Source: Azospirillum brasilense (lineage in GTDB: Bacteria > Pseudomonadota > Alphaproteobacteria > Azospirillales > Azospirillaceae). From it: a stretch of 64,000 nucleotides of DNA. Positions 24,815 to 33,253 of this stretch are shown one piece after another. The stretch spans positions 127,001 to 191,000 of the forward strand of contig NZ_CP012917.1 in the NCBI RefSeq assembly GCF_001315015.1. Reading direction: 5' to 3'. The notes below the pieces were generated by a model, which ran no database searches, had not been told where the DNA came from, and saw only the letters and a program-made list of their open reading frames with translations. Made by a program: the position numbers and the translations under genes. Within the stretch, counting starts at the first letter, position 1. The number at the start of each line of letters is the position of its first letter.

Positions 24815-26317
24815 ATGCAGCACCGCGACCTTCTCTCCCGCCTCGGCCTTGAGCTTCCCGCCGACGGGGCCGGCCTGTCCGTCCGCTCGCCCATCGACGG
24901 CGCCGCGCTGGGCGTGGCGCCGGTCACCCCGGCGGCGGAGATTCCGGAGGTGGCCGCCCGCGCCCAGCGCGCCTTCGAGGCGTGGCGCTCCGTCCCGGCC
25001 CCGCGCCGCGGCGAGCTGGTCCGCCTGCTGGGCGAGGAGCTGCGCGACGCCAAGGAGGATCTCGGCCGTCTCGTCACGCTGGAGATGGGCAAGATCGTCC
25101 AGGAAGGCCTGGGCGAGGTCCAGGAGATGATCGACATCTGCGACTTCGCGGTCGGCCTGTCCCGCCAGCTCTACGGCCTGACCATCGCGTCGGAGCGTCC
25201 GGGCCACGCGATGCGCGAGACTTGGCACCCGATGGGCCCCTGCGCGGTGATCTCCGCCTTCAACTTCCCGGTCGCGGTCTGGGCCTGGAACGCCGCCCTG
25301 GCGCTGGTCTGCGGCGACCCGGTGATCTGGAAGCCGTCGGAGAAGACCCCGCTGACCGCGCTCGCCTGCCAGCGCATCTTCGAGCGCGCGGTGGCCCGCT
25401 TCGGCGACGCCCCGGCGGACCTGCTCCAGGTCGTCAACGGCGGGCGTGACGTCGGCGAGGCGCTGGTCGCCAGCCCGCTGGTCCCCATCGTGTCGGCCAC
25501 CGGCTCGACCCGCATGGGCCGCGAGGTCGCGCTGAAGGTGGCGGAGCGCTTCGCCCGCCCGATCCTGGAGCTGGGCGGCAACAACGCCATGATCGTGGCG
25601 CCGTCGGCCGACCTCGACATGGCGGTGCGCGCCATCGTCTTCTCGGCGGTGGGCACCTGCGGCCAGCGCTGCACCACGCTGCGCCGCCTGATCGTCCACA
25701 AGGACGTGCGCGACACGCTGCTGCCGCGCCTCAAGGCCGCCTACGCCTCGGTTCCCATCGGCAATCCGCTGGAATCCGGCGTGCTGGTCGGTCCGCTCAA
25801 CGACAAGGGCGCCTATGAGGGCATGCAGCGCGCGCTGGAGCAGGCGAAGGCCGACGGCGGCGTGATGACCGGCGGCGGCCGCGCCCTCGCCGAACGGTAT
25901 CCGGACGCCTGGTACGTGCAGCCGGCCATCGTCGAGATGCCGGGCCAGACCGACATCGTCCGCCACGAGACCTTCGCCCCGATCCTCTACGTCCTGACCT
26001 ACGAGACGCTGGAGGAGGCCATCGCGCTGCAGAACGCCGTGCCGCAGGGTCTGTCCTCCTGCATCTTCACCACCGACATCCGCGAGGCCGAGAGCTTCCT
26101 GTCGGCGTCGGGCAGCGACTGCGGCATCGCCAACGTCAACATCGGCCCGTCGGGCGCGGAAATCGGCGGCGCCTTCGGCGGCGAGAAGGAGACGGGCGGC
26201 GGGCGCGAGTCCGGGTCCGACGCCTGGAAGGGCTACATGCGCCGCCAGACGGCCACAGTAAACTACTCCCGCTCGCTGCCGCTGGCCCAGGGAATCAAGT
26301 TCGAGATCGCCGGCTGA
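24815..26317 (+). CDS. amaB: Aldehyde dehydrogenase, ALDH7 type (aminoadipate-semialdehyde dehydrogenase-like)
   Basis: 500 residues. NAD-dependent ALDH motifs are in order: the cofactor region FNFPVAVWAWNAALAL, the catalytic Glu in LELGGNNA and the nucleophilic Cys in GTCGQRCTT. The phrases GPSGAEIGGAFGGEKETGGG and FAPILYV are characteristic of the ALDH7 (antiquitin/AmaB) branch, which oxidises alpha-aminoadipate semialdehyde in lysine catabolism. It follows the TPP enzyme in a probable two-gene operon and ends in a strong terminator. The gene symbol is given from family resemblance; the substrate has not been shown. Confidence 0.85.
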   Translation: MQHRDLLSRLGLELPADGAGLSVRSPIDGAALGVAPVTPAAEIPEVAARAQRAFEAWRSVPAPRRGELVRLLGEELRDAKEDLGRLVTLEMGKIVQEGLGEVQEMIDICDFAVGLSRQLYGLTIASERPGHAMRETWHPMGPCAVISAFNFPVAVWAWNAALALVCGDPVIWKPSEKTPLTALACQRIFERAVARFGDAPADLLQVVNGGRDVGEALVASPLVPIVSATGSTRMGREVALKVAERFARPILELGGNNAMIVAPSADLDMAVRAIVFSAVGTCGQRCTTLRRLIVHKDVRDTLLPRLKAAYASVPIGNPLESGVLVGPLNDKGAYEGMQRALEQAKADGGVMTGGGRALAERYPDAWYVQPAIVEMPGQTDIVRHETFAPILYVLTYETLEEAIALQNAVPQGLSSCIFTTDIREAESFLSASGSDCGIANVNIGPSGAEIGGAFGGEKETGGGRESGSDAWKGYMRRQTATVNYSRSLPLAQGIKFEIAG

Positions 26318-26337
26318 TCCAGCCTGCGCACAAGAAG

Positions 26338-26367
26338 AAGGCCGCCCGTTCCACCGGGCGGCCTTTT
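26338..26367 (+). terminator. Intrinsic terminator after ALDH gene
   Basis: AAGGCCGCCCG (26338-26348) and CGGGCGGCCTT (26355-26365) form a perfect 11-bp stem with a 6-base loop, followed by TT. It lies 20 bases after the aldehyde dehydrogenase stop. Confidence 0.85.
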
Positions 26368-26390
26368 CTCATGGCAAAGTCGTTGGAAGC

Positions 26391-26588
26391 TCAGAAGGCT
26401 TCGCGCGGAAGCCGCCTTGCGGGTCGTTCGGGGGAGGTGTTGCGGCGCAGGTGCTCGGCAATAGGGGTGAGCTGTGCCAGAACCTGCTCGTGGGTCAGGC
26501 GGTCCCGGCGCAACACGGCCTGGACCACGGGATCGTTCAACAGTTCGGCAACGCGGCAGCGCCACGTCTGCTTGGGCAGTCCGTTCAT
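26391..26588 (-). CDS. Small hypothetical protein (65 aa)
   Basis: 65 residues, charged and helical (VAELLNDPVVQAVLRRDRLT, then EQVLAQLTPIAEHLRR), without membrane segment or metal motif. It starts with ATG in a credible leader and lies between terminators of the flanking genes, so it would be its own transcript. I do not recognise a family. The predicted two-helix fold with an Arg-rich tail could suit a small nucleic-acid or regulatory protein, but that is only a guess. Confidence 0.5.
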   Translation of the reverse strand: MNGLPKQTWRCRVAELLNDPVVQAVLRRDRLTHEQVLAQLTPIAEHLRRNTSPERPARRLPREAF

Positions 26589-26613
26589 TGCTGTTCTCGT
26601 TGCTTGTGGGTTG

Positions 26614-26641
26614 AAAAAACGCCGGCCCTCACCGGCCGGCG
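26614..26641 (-). terminator. Hairpin terminator (minus strand)
   Basis: CGCCGGCC (26620-26627) and GGCCGGCG (26634-26641) pair with a 6-base loop. On the minus strand the stem is followed by six T residues (26619-26614), an intrinsic terminator for leftward transcription upstream of the 65-residue gene. Confidence 0.8.
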
Positions 26642-26742
26642 TACGGTACGCGGAGCATGTTACAGTTCGACGCGTACGGCCCGTGATATTTCGGGTACCT
26701 GAACGTCCTGTGTACGTGCCTCCGGCATAGGGAACTTAGCGG

Positions 26743-26766
26743 AAAAACAGGGGCCGCTCAGGCCCC
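26743..26766 (-). terminator. Intrinsic terminator after DMT transporter gene
   Basis: GGGGCC (26750-26755) and GGCCCC (26761-26766) pair around a 5-base loop. On the minus strand they are followed by TGTTTTT. The stem abuts the stop codon of the EamA gene. Confidence 0.8.
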
Positions 26767-27675
26767 CTAAACCGCGCTTTTCGCCGCCGCCTCGCGCGCC
26801 CTCACCTGCTCGCGGTGGAAGATGTAGATGCCGCTGGCGACGATCACCAGACCGCCGGCGAGGGTCGAAGCGCTGGGCGACTCCCCGAAGACCAGCAGGC
26901 CGTAGAGCACCGCCCAGATCAGCGTCGTGTAGCCGAAGGGCGCCACCGTCGCCGCGTCCGCCACCGTGTAGGCGCGGATCAGGCAGTAATGGCTGCACGC
27001 CCCCAGCACGCCGAGCATGATCATCAGCGCCGCCCCCGTCAGGTCCGGCGTCACCCAGCCGAAGGGCAGCAGCAGCCCGCAGAGCACCGTCCCGGCCATG
27101 CTGGTGTAGAAGAAGGTCGTCAGGGTGGAGTCGCCACCGCGCAGCAGCCGGGTGACGATCTGGTACAGCGCGTTGCACAGCGCGGCGGCCAGCGGCAGCA
27201 GGATCGCCCATTGGAAGACGATGCTGGCCGGACCGATGATGATCATCGCCCCGATGAAGCAGCCCAGCACGCCGAGACCACGCCGCCAACCCACTTTCTC
27301 CTTGAGCAGCGGAACGGAAAGGACGGTGACCAGGACCGGGGCCACGTTGGCGATGGCTGCCACGTCCACGAAGGGCAGCGTCTTGTAGGACACCGCCACC
27401 AACAGCGTCAGCACCGCCAGCAGGGCGGAGCGGAGAATTTGAATGCCTGGACGTTTGGCGATCAGGTGGCCGGGGGAGCGCACCGCCACCACGGCGAAGG
27501 CGATGGCCAGATGCACCGCGAAGCGCGCCCAGGCGACCTCCGCGAAGGGATAGGTCTGCACCAGAACGCGCAGGGTCGCGTCCTGCGTCACGAACAGAAG
27601 CGTGGTCAGCAGCATCCAGGCGATGCCGGCCCGCCCGGAAGAGGCTGTGGACAGGGCCTTTTCGGTGGCGGTCAT
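26767..27675 (-). CDS. EamA/DMT-family transporter
   Basis: 302 residues with about ten hydrophobic helices arranged as two EamA repeats (residues about 15-145 and 160-290). It belongs to the drug/metabolite transporter superfamily, whose members export amino acids, nucleotides or other small molecules; the substrate cannot be assigned. The first helix begins IAWMLLTTLLFVTQDA. It is monocistronic, with a terminator overlapping its stop. Confidence 0.87.
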   Translation of the reverse strand: MTATEKALSTASSGRAGIAWMLLTTLLFVTQDATLRVLVQTYPFAEVAWARFAVHLAIAFAVVAVRSPGHLIAKRPGIQILRSALLAVLTLLVAVSYKTLPFVDVAAIANVAPVLVTVLSVPLLKEKVGWRRGLGVLGCFIGAMIIIGPASIVFQWAILLPLAAALCNALYQIVTRLLRGGDSTLTTFFYTSMAGTVLCGLLLPFGWVTPDLTGAALMIMLGVLGACSHYCLIRAYTVADAATVAPFGYTTLIWAVLYGLLVFGESPSASTLAGGLVIVASGIYIFHREQVRAREAAAKSAV

Positions 27676-27855
27676 CGGGTGGCGCTCATGGGCGGGACGG
27701 TCCTTCCTGTGGCGCGCCGGTCCTTTTCACGAACCGGTGCGCCACACCCTGCGCCCCTGGGGCCGAACGGTCAAATGCGATGCTGGTATATCAGTACGGA
27801 CCTGCGGTTACGGCCACGCCGGCCATTGGAAAGGGGTCGGCGTGGCGCATGCCCG

Positions 27856-28362
27856 TCAGTGCTTGTGCTGCGTGCCGCCGGCCTGCGGCCCGGCAGCACC
27901 ACCATGGGACGGGGCGGCGGACCCGGCGCTCTGCACGTCCACCTGAACGGTCACCGGCCCGGCCTTCTCGAAGGTCAGGGTCAGCGGGAACGCCTTCCCC
28001 GGAGCGAGCGGCTGCTTCAGGCCGAACAGCATGACGTGCAGGCCGCCGGGCTGCAGCGCGGTCGGCGAGCCGGGCGACACCTCGATGGCGTCGACCTGGC
28101 GCATCTTCATGACGCCGTTGTCCATCAGATGGGTGTGCAGCTCCGCCTTGTCGGCGACGGGTGTGCTGGCCGACAGCAGGCGGTCGCTGTCCGGGCCGTG
28201 GGTGCTCAGCACCATGTAGGCCGATCCGTTCGGGGCCGAGGGCGCCGTGGCGCGCGCCCAGGGATGTTCGATGTCGACCGGCCCGGCCTTGAAACCATGG
28301 GCCAGGGCGGTGCCGGCGGTCAGGGCAACCAGCGCGGCGAGAACCAGGGCATGCTTCTTCAT
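27856..28362 (-). CDS. Periplasmic copper chaperone PCu(A)C
   Basis: 168 residues. The signal peptide MKKHALVLAALVALTAGTALA is followed by a PCu(A)C beta-barrel. Copper-ligand residues are in the pattern ELHTHLMDNGVMKM and, further on, GGLHVMLFGL, the H-x-M pair conserved in the family. The tail is rich in His (GGTQHKH) and may bind extra metal. Such proteins deliver Cu(I) to cytochrome oxidase CuA sites or buffer copper. The ATG at 28362 is preferred to one six codons upstream because the signal peptide begins there. The upstream DUF2946 gene supports a copper-handling pair. Confidence 0.9.
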   Translation of the reverse strand: MKKHALVLAALVALTAGTALAHGFKAGPVDIEHPWARATAPSAPNGSAYMVLSTHGPDSDRLLSASTPVADKAELHTHLMDNGVMKMRQVDAIEVSPGSPTALQPGGLHVMLFGLKQPLAPGKAFPLTLTFEKAGPVTVQVDVQSAGSAAPSHGGAAGPQAGGTQHKH

Positions 28363-28399
28363 GATGACGGAGTCCTGCAAGAAAGGATGTGTCGGACGA

Positions 28400-28930
28400 T
28401 CAGTTGAAATGGGCAGGACACATCATCGGCGGAGCACGGGCGTTCGGACGGAAGACGCTCCGGCGGCGGAGCTTGCGGGTTCGGAAGGGAAGCGCGCGCT
28501 GCGCCCCGGACAGGCGCGGCGGCGGAACGGCGACGTCCGCTGGGGAGAGCATCGCCGGAGGTGCGCAGCCGAGCTGGCAGCCCAGGCAATGCTCCAGATC
28601 GTGCTTGGGCTGACCGGGCGCGGCGGGCATCCGGTCCGACGCCCCGTCCGGTCCGCACATCGACGACGCCCAGAAGGACTGCGCCAGACCAGCGGAGAGC
28701 ATGGCGACCGCCTGCCCCGGGACCTGGACCAGGATCAGCAGAAGAATGGCGGCCAGCGTCGCGGCGATCCGGGATCGCCAGCGGGACGGAGGCCGGCGGG
28801 ACGGACGCGGACGCACCGCAAGCGCGGCGCCGCCTTCCTCGCGATGCCCGCTCGCCCCGTTCCGCTCCGCGAAACGGAGAGGGGGGGCCGATGGCCGTGC
28901 TGACGTTGCCCCGTTCAAACCGGTTTCCAT
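28400..28930 (-). CDS. DUF2946-like protein, copper-associated
   Basis: 176 residues. A long basic, disordered N-terminus is followed by one membrane segment (ATLAAILLLILVQVPGQAVA) and then a Cys/His cluster, HDLEHCLGCQLGC, which matches DUF2946 proteins found beside copper transporters and chaperones. The C-terminal 50 residues are Arg/Pro-rich. It lies 37 bases upstream of the PCu(A)C gene on the same strand. An in-frame GTG at 28939 is an alternative start, and the true start could be further in. Biochemical function is unknown. Confidence 0.7.
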   Translation of the reverse strand: METGLNGATSARPSAPPLRFAERNGASGHREEGGAALAVRPRPSRRPPSRWRSRIAATLAAILLLILVQVPGQAVAMLSAGLAQSFWASSMCGPDGASDRMPAAPGQPKHDLEHCLGCQLGCAPPAMLSPADVAVPPPRLSGAQRALPFRTRKLRRRSVFRPNARAPPMMCPAHFN

Positions 28931-29029
28931 TCCACCCACAGGACGGATGACCGGTTGTAGGCGATGTGCGTGGAGCTTGTCGAGTTGCCGCCGTTCACGC
29001 GCCAGCGCAATCGCGCTTTGCCTTCCTAG

Positions 29030-29052
29030 CCCTCTCCCCAGGGGGGAGAGGG
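29030..29052. repeat. Perfect GC-rich intergenic palindrome
   Basis: CCCTCTCCCC (29030-29039) and GGGGAGAGGG (29043-29052) are exact inverted arms with a 3-base loop. It lies 43 bases past the hybrid kinase stop but has no U-tract. A similar sequence (CTCTCCCGGC arms) occurs at 55068, so this may be a dispersed palindrome that also stops transcription. Confidence 0.6.
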
Positions 29053-29094
29053 AATGTCAGATGCAATTGCCCTGGTTTGGCCGCCGCTGCGGCG

Positions 29095-30762
29095 TCAGGC
29101 CGAATCCCCGTCCAGCAGACAACGCACCGTGATCTGCAACGTGTCCACGCCGACCGGCTTGCTGAGCATCCGCGTGCCCGCTCCCAGTCTGTCCGCTTCG
29201 AGGGCGGCGTAATGGGCGTAGCCGGTCACGAACAGCACCCTCAGCCCGGGGCGGATCTCCCGCGCGACGTCGGCCAGATCCCGCCCGGTCATTCCGGGCA
29301 GCCCGACGTCGGTAATCAGAAGATCGATCGCCGTGTCCGACTCCAGGATGCGGATCGCCGCCTCGGGTTCGGCGGCCTGCAGGACATGGTATCCCTGCCC
29401 TTCCAGCGCCTCGACCCACAGCATCAGGACGAGGGCCTCGTCCTCGACCACCAGGATGGTTTCATCGTTGCGGGACGGGTCCTGCGACGGCGCGTCCACA
29501 GCGGGGACCGAGCTGTCGGCGCCGTCCACTCCGTCATGCTGCGGCAGGTACAGGCTGACGGTGGTGCCCTGGCTGGGCTGCGACCGGATGGCCGCGTGCC
29601 CGCCCGATTGACGGGCGAAGCCATAGAGCTGGCTCAGCCCGAGGCCGGTGCCCTGGCCGATCGGCTTCGTCGTGAAAAAGGGTTCGAACGCCCGCTCCAG
29701 CACGTCCGGCGGCATGCCGCTTCCGGTATCGGTGATGCGGAGCAGGACATAGCGGCCGGGGAGGATGTCCCCTTGCGCGTCCGAGATGGTCTCGTCCAGA
29801 ACGGTGTTGCTTGTCTCGACGCGCAGAAGCCCGCCGTCCGGCATGGCGTCGCGGGCGTTGATGGCGAGGTTGAGCAGGGCGCTTTCGACTTGGTTGGCAT
29901 CCGCCCAGGTCCGCCAGAGCCCGTCGGCCAGCACCGTTTCCACTCGGATCGACTCACCGACGGATTGTTGGATCAGGCCGCTCATCGCGGTGGCCAGGGC
30001 GTTCAGGTCCAGGCTGCGCGGCGTCAGCGGCTGGCGCCGGGCGAAGGCCAGAAGGTGCCGGGTGAGCGCCGCGGCGCGGTCGCCCGCCGTGATGGACATG
30101 GCGACGTGCCGCAGCAGCGGTTCGTCGGCGGACAGCGCGCCCCGCAGCAGATGCAAGTTGCCGAGCATGACCTGCAACAGGTTGTTGAAGTCGTGGGCGA
30201 TCCCGCCGGTGAGCTGGCCGACCGCCTCCATCTTCTGGGCCTGCTGCAACGCCTCCTCCGCCTTCTGGCGCTCCCGCATCTCGGTTTGCAGGGACCGGGT
30301 GCGCTCCGCCACCCGGCCTTCCAACTCGTCGTTGGCCCGCTCGATGTCGGCCAGAAGCGTCCGCATGCGATATTGGCGCAGGCGGGTCCGCGCCGCGGAC
30401 TGCGCCGCGCTTTGCAGCGCTTCGGCGTGCAGGGGCGGGTCCAGCAGCGTGACGTTGCCGAGCCGCTGGAACTGCGCCCACCGCGCCTTGCTGGCCGACC
30501 GGTTGCCGCGCGCGGTCAGCACAAGGACCGGCAGATCCGACCAGGGCGGCTGGGCCTCCAAACAGGCGACCAGAGGCTCCATCCCTGACCTCAGCAACGC
30601 GCCTTCGGAGAGGATCAGGGCCGTGACGTCCCTCGTCAGGCCGTCGCACAGGGCCGGCAGATCGGCGCAGAATTGCGTGGTCATGCCGACCTCATCCAGC
30701 ACGAGGCGGATAATCTCCGCGTCGCGGCCATACGGGGCGAGCACAAGGATCGGGGCGTCCAT
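29095..30762 (-). CDS. Hybrid histidine kinase / response regulator
   Basis: 555 residues and no membrane segment, so cytoplasmic. Order: an N-terminal receiver-like domain without a clear phospho-Asp (1-120), a coiled coil (about 130-178), HisKA with His190 in LTGGIAHDFNNLLQ, HATPase_c (NLAINARDAMPDGG; DTGSGMPPDV; GTGLGLSQLYG), and a C-terminal receiver with Asp485 in LLITDVGLPGM. It follows the KaiC-like gene by nine bases in one operon. The phrase IAHDFNNLLQVMLGNL is typical of kinases that feed light or redox-type signals to receiver outputs. The input signal is unknown and may come through KaiC. Confidence 0.9.
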   Translation of the reverse strand: MDAPILVLAPYGRDAEIIRLVLDEVGMTTQFCADLPALCDGLTRDVTALILSEGALLRSGMEPLVACLEAQPPWSDLPVLVLTARGNRSASKARWAQFQRLGNVTLLDPPLHAEALQSAAQSAARTRLRQYRMRTLLADIERANDELEGRVAERTRSLQTEMRERQKAEEALQQAQKMEAVGQLTGGIAHDFNNLLQVMLGNLHLLRGALSADEPLLRHVAMSITAGDRAAALTRHLLAFARRQPLTPRSLDLNALATAMSGLIQQSVGESIRVETVLADGLWRTWADANQVESALLNLAINARDAMPDGGLLRVETSNTVLDETISDAQGDILPGRYVLLRITDTGSGMPPDVLERAFEPFFTTKPIGQGTGLGLSQLYGFARQSGGHAAIRSQPSQGTTVSLYLPQHDGVDGADSSVPAVDAPSQDPSRNDETILVVEDEALVLMLWVEALEGQGYHVLQAAEPEAAIRILESDTAIDLLITDVGLPGMTGRDLADVAREIRPGLRVLFVTGYAHYAALEADRLGAGTRMLSKPVGVDTLQITVRCLLDGDSA

Positions 30763-30771
30763 GCGCTTCGG

Positions 30772-32265
30772 TCAGCCCGTCTCGCTCCGCCCGCGCAACA
30801 ACGGGTCCGCCGACCCGTCATAGCTGGGCACGCCGGTGAGTACTCCTTGGAACTCCAGAAGCTGCGGACCGACCTGCATGCCGTCGGGAAACAGCCGGAA
30901 TTCGCGGATCGCCAACTCATGGACGCCGGTGCGCTTCTTGACCACCGAGATCGCCTTGCGCACCTGCCCCGCCGCTTCGAAGAAGCGCAGCAGGACCACC
31001 GTGTCGCTCATGAAGGACAGATCCACGGGATTTTGGATGTCGCCGACAATGCCCTGCTGGGCCAGGATGAGGATGGTCACGACCCCTTGGTTGTTCAGAT
31101 AGGTCAGCAGCTCGTGCATCTGCAGGATGAGGGCTTTTTCCTCCGGCATGGTGCTGAGGTACGAATTGAGGCTGTCGATCACCACGACGCGGGCCTTCTG
31201 GTCCTCCACTTGGCGGCGGACCTGCCAGACGAACTGGCCCGGCGACAGGCGCGACGGGTTTGCACGCTCCCAGCCCAGCTCGCCCCTGCTCACCGCCTCC
31301 TCGATGTCGATGCCGAGCGCGGTGCTGCGCAAGGCCAGGGTTTCGAAGGATTCGTCGAAGGAGAAATACGCGGCATACTCGCCACGGCGCACCGCCGCCG
31401 CGACATATTGCAGGGCGATGGACGATTTGCCGACGCCCGAGGGACCAACGAGCATCGTCGTCGTTCCGCGCGTCAGTCCGCCGCCCATCAGCTCGTCCAG
31501 CCCGCTCAGACTGCTCGACACGGCGGTCGGCTGGAATTCCGTCTTGTGCTCGTCGGCGATCAGGCTCGGGAAGATCAGCACATTGCCGGGCGTGATGGCG
31601 AAATCGTGCCAGCCGCTCTGATATTCGGAGCCGCGCATCTTGGCGATCCGCAGGCGCCGCCGCGCCGCGCCATAGGAACGCTCGATCTGCTCCAGGCTGA
31701 CCACGCCGTGCATCAGGCTGTGCAGTTCCATGGAACCGGTCTGGCTGGTCAGGTCGTCCAGCGCCAGCGTGGTGCAGTGGCGCCCTTGCAGGAACTGCTT
31801 CAGCGCCAGGATCTGCCGCCGGTAGCGGAGCTGGTCCTGGGCGAGCAGGCGCAGCTCCGACAGCGAATCGATCACCACGAGATCCGGCTTCTCAGCCTCG
31901 ATCCGCTCGGTGATCAGGCGCATGGTTTCGCCCAGTTCGACCTCGGACGGGTAGAGCACGCTCTGCTGCCGGTCGAGCTGCGCCTCCAGCGGGACGAGTT
32001 CGAAAATGCCGATGCCGTCGAGCGACCAGCCGTGGCTGGCGGCCGAGGCGCGCAGCTCCGTCTCGGTTTCCGACAGGGTCACGTACAGGCCGCGCTTGCC
32101 GTCGCGCAGGCCCTTCAGCAGGAATTGCAGCGCGATGGTCGTCTTGCCGGTTCCCGGCGCGCCTTCCAGAAGATGAAGCCGCGCGCGCGGCAGCCCCCCT
32201 CTCAGGACCAGGTCGAATTCTGGAATTCCGGTCAGGATCTTGTCCGTCTTGGTCGGCTTCGACAC
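30772..32265 (-). CDS. KaiC-like RecA-superfamily ATPase
   Basis: 497 residues from the GTG at 32265, which follows GAGGAG at good spacing. It contains two tandem KaiC/RecA domains, each with a Walker A: GAPGTGKTT (residues 35-43) and GPSGVGKSS in the second half. Acidic catalytic-type positions follow each P-loop (LSETETEL and FSFDESFE). The double-domain layout and length resemble cyanobacterial KaiC, but no kaiA or kaiB gene is near. In non-cyanobacteria, KaiC-like proteins with a hybrid kinase partner act in stress or signal transduction, which fits the adjacent kinase gene. Confidence 0.9.
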   Translation of the reverse strand: MSKPTKTDKILTGIPEFDLVLRGGLPRARLHLLEGAPGTGKTTIALQFLLKGLRDGKRGLYVTLSETETELRASAASHGWSLDGIGIFELVPLEAQLDRQQSVLYPSEVELGETMRLITERIEAEKPDLVVIDSLSELRLLAQDQLRYRRQILALKQFLQGRHCTTLALDDLTSQTGSMELHSLMHGVVSLEQIERSYGAARRRLRIAKMRGSEYQSGWHDFAITPGNVLIFPSLIADEHKTEFQPTAVSSSLSGLDELMGGGLTRGTTTMLVGPSGVGKSSIALQYVAAAVRRGEYAAYFSFDESFETLALRSTALGIDIEEAVSRGELGWERANPSRLSPGQFVWQVRRQVEDQKARVVVIDSLNSYLSTMPEEKALILQMHELLTYLNNQGVVTILILAQQGIVGDIQNPVDLSFMSDTVVLLRFFEAAGQVRKAISVVKKRTGVHELAIREFRLFPDGMQVGPQLLEFQGVLTGVPSYDGSADPLLRGRSETG

Positions 32266-32543
32266 CCAGGTCTCCTCTTGGTCTGGCCCGCTGGCAGCGC
32301 CTTGCGCCACACGCCGCCATGATGGTGAACGGCCCGAACGCCTGGACGGACGGGACAAACGCGCAGTTTTGGAGAACATCCACGCCCTGTGGACGCATCT
32401 CCGCCACCATCAACCCGATGCCGGTGCTCCTGTTCCTTTGTGCTTTTGGAATGCCAACCGTCGGGGATGCTTGCGCGCCACTGCGGGTTACCGCGATGTT
32501 GGACGGCAGCGCGAACGACGCCAGGGCTGAACTTGCGTGGCCT

Positions 32544-33137
32544 TTACCGACCCTCCCCCAACACACGGCGGCGCTTGGGGTCCGGACCGAGCGAGCGGAT
32601 GAAGGGCGGCAGCCCGCCAGCGGACCGCGTGTTGAAGGCCGCCTTCGGCGCATCCCCCTCCGCTTTCTCCGGCACCGCCGTCTCTTCCATAGCAGTCTCG
32701 GGGGCAGCGTTCGCCCTGCCGAAGCCGCGGGCGATCCACAGGATGAGCGCACCGGACAGCAGAAGCACCAGCGGTGGCACGGTGGCGCCCAGGCCCCAGG
32801 GCCACAGAACCTCTGCCCGGCGCGCCCAGCGCTCCGCCCAGAAACGCTCGGCGATCTGCCGCACGCGCTCCTCGCCGAGGTCCGGCGGGGCGGCGAGGCT
32901 GGTGCCGTCGGGGAAGTCCGTCCGTGCCACGACACCCCGCCTCACCCCATCCTCCACCACCGCCTCGTCGGCGGCGTAGTGCTGCGGCAGGAAGGCGTCC
33001 CTTGCGTCCGAATAGGCATAGAGACCGGCGAAAGGATGGTGCCCGTGCAGATCGGCGGCGGCGAAGGCGGCGATAACCGCCCCCCACAGCAGGGCGGCAG
33101 ACAGCCAGACCCGCCACAGGCCCTTGCTCCAGTTCAT
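32544..33137 (-). CDS. Hypothetical membrane protein
   Basis: 197 residues with two predicted membrane helices: residues about 9-28 (LWRVWLSAALLWGAVIAAFA) and about 115-137 (GLGATVPPLVLLLSGALILW). The loop between them of about 85 residues would be periplasmic. The C-terminal 55 residues are polar and probably disordered. GGGAGACGGG precedes the ATG. I do not recognise a family. The 280-base stretch to the KaiC gene shows no further gene. The downstream side of the Cache-type kinase is 117 bases away on the same strand. Confidence 0.65.
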   Translation of the reverse strand: MNWSKGLWRVWLSAALLWGAVIAAFAAADLHGHHPFAGLYAYSDARDAFLPQHYAADEAVVEDGVRRGVVARTDFPDGTSLAAPPDLGEERVRQIAERFWAERWARRAEVLWPWGLGATVPPLVLLLSGALILWIARGFGRANAAPETAMEETAVPEKAEGDAPKAAFNTRSAGGLPPFIRSLGPDPKRRRVLGEGR

Positions 33138-33253
33138 GTCCCGTCTCCCTCTTGCCCAAGGAGGCTCTTCCCCAAGGAGGCGGAAAAACTAAAGACCCGG
33201 CCAGCGGGCAGCCAGGGTCAAAAACCGGCCTTTCGCAACCAGACCTTTCAGAA

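Noticed and set aside
23015..25966. A 983-codon minus-strand open frame
   Set aside because: It runs opposite the TPP enzyme and aldehyde dehydrogenase genes, which carry full catalytic motifs; high GC content creates long antisense frames.
30772..32265. A circadian clock locus
   Set aside because: Only a KaiC-like gene is present; kaiA and kaiB are absent from the window.
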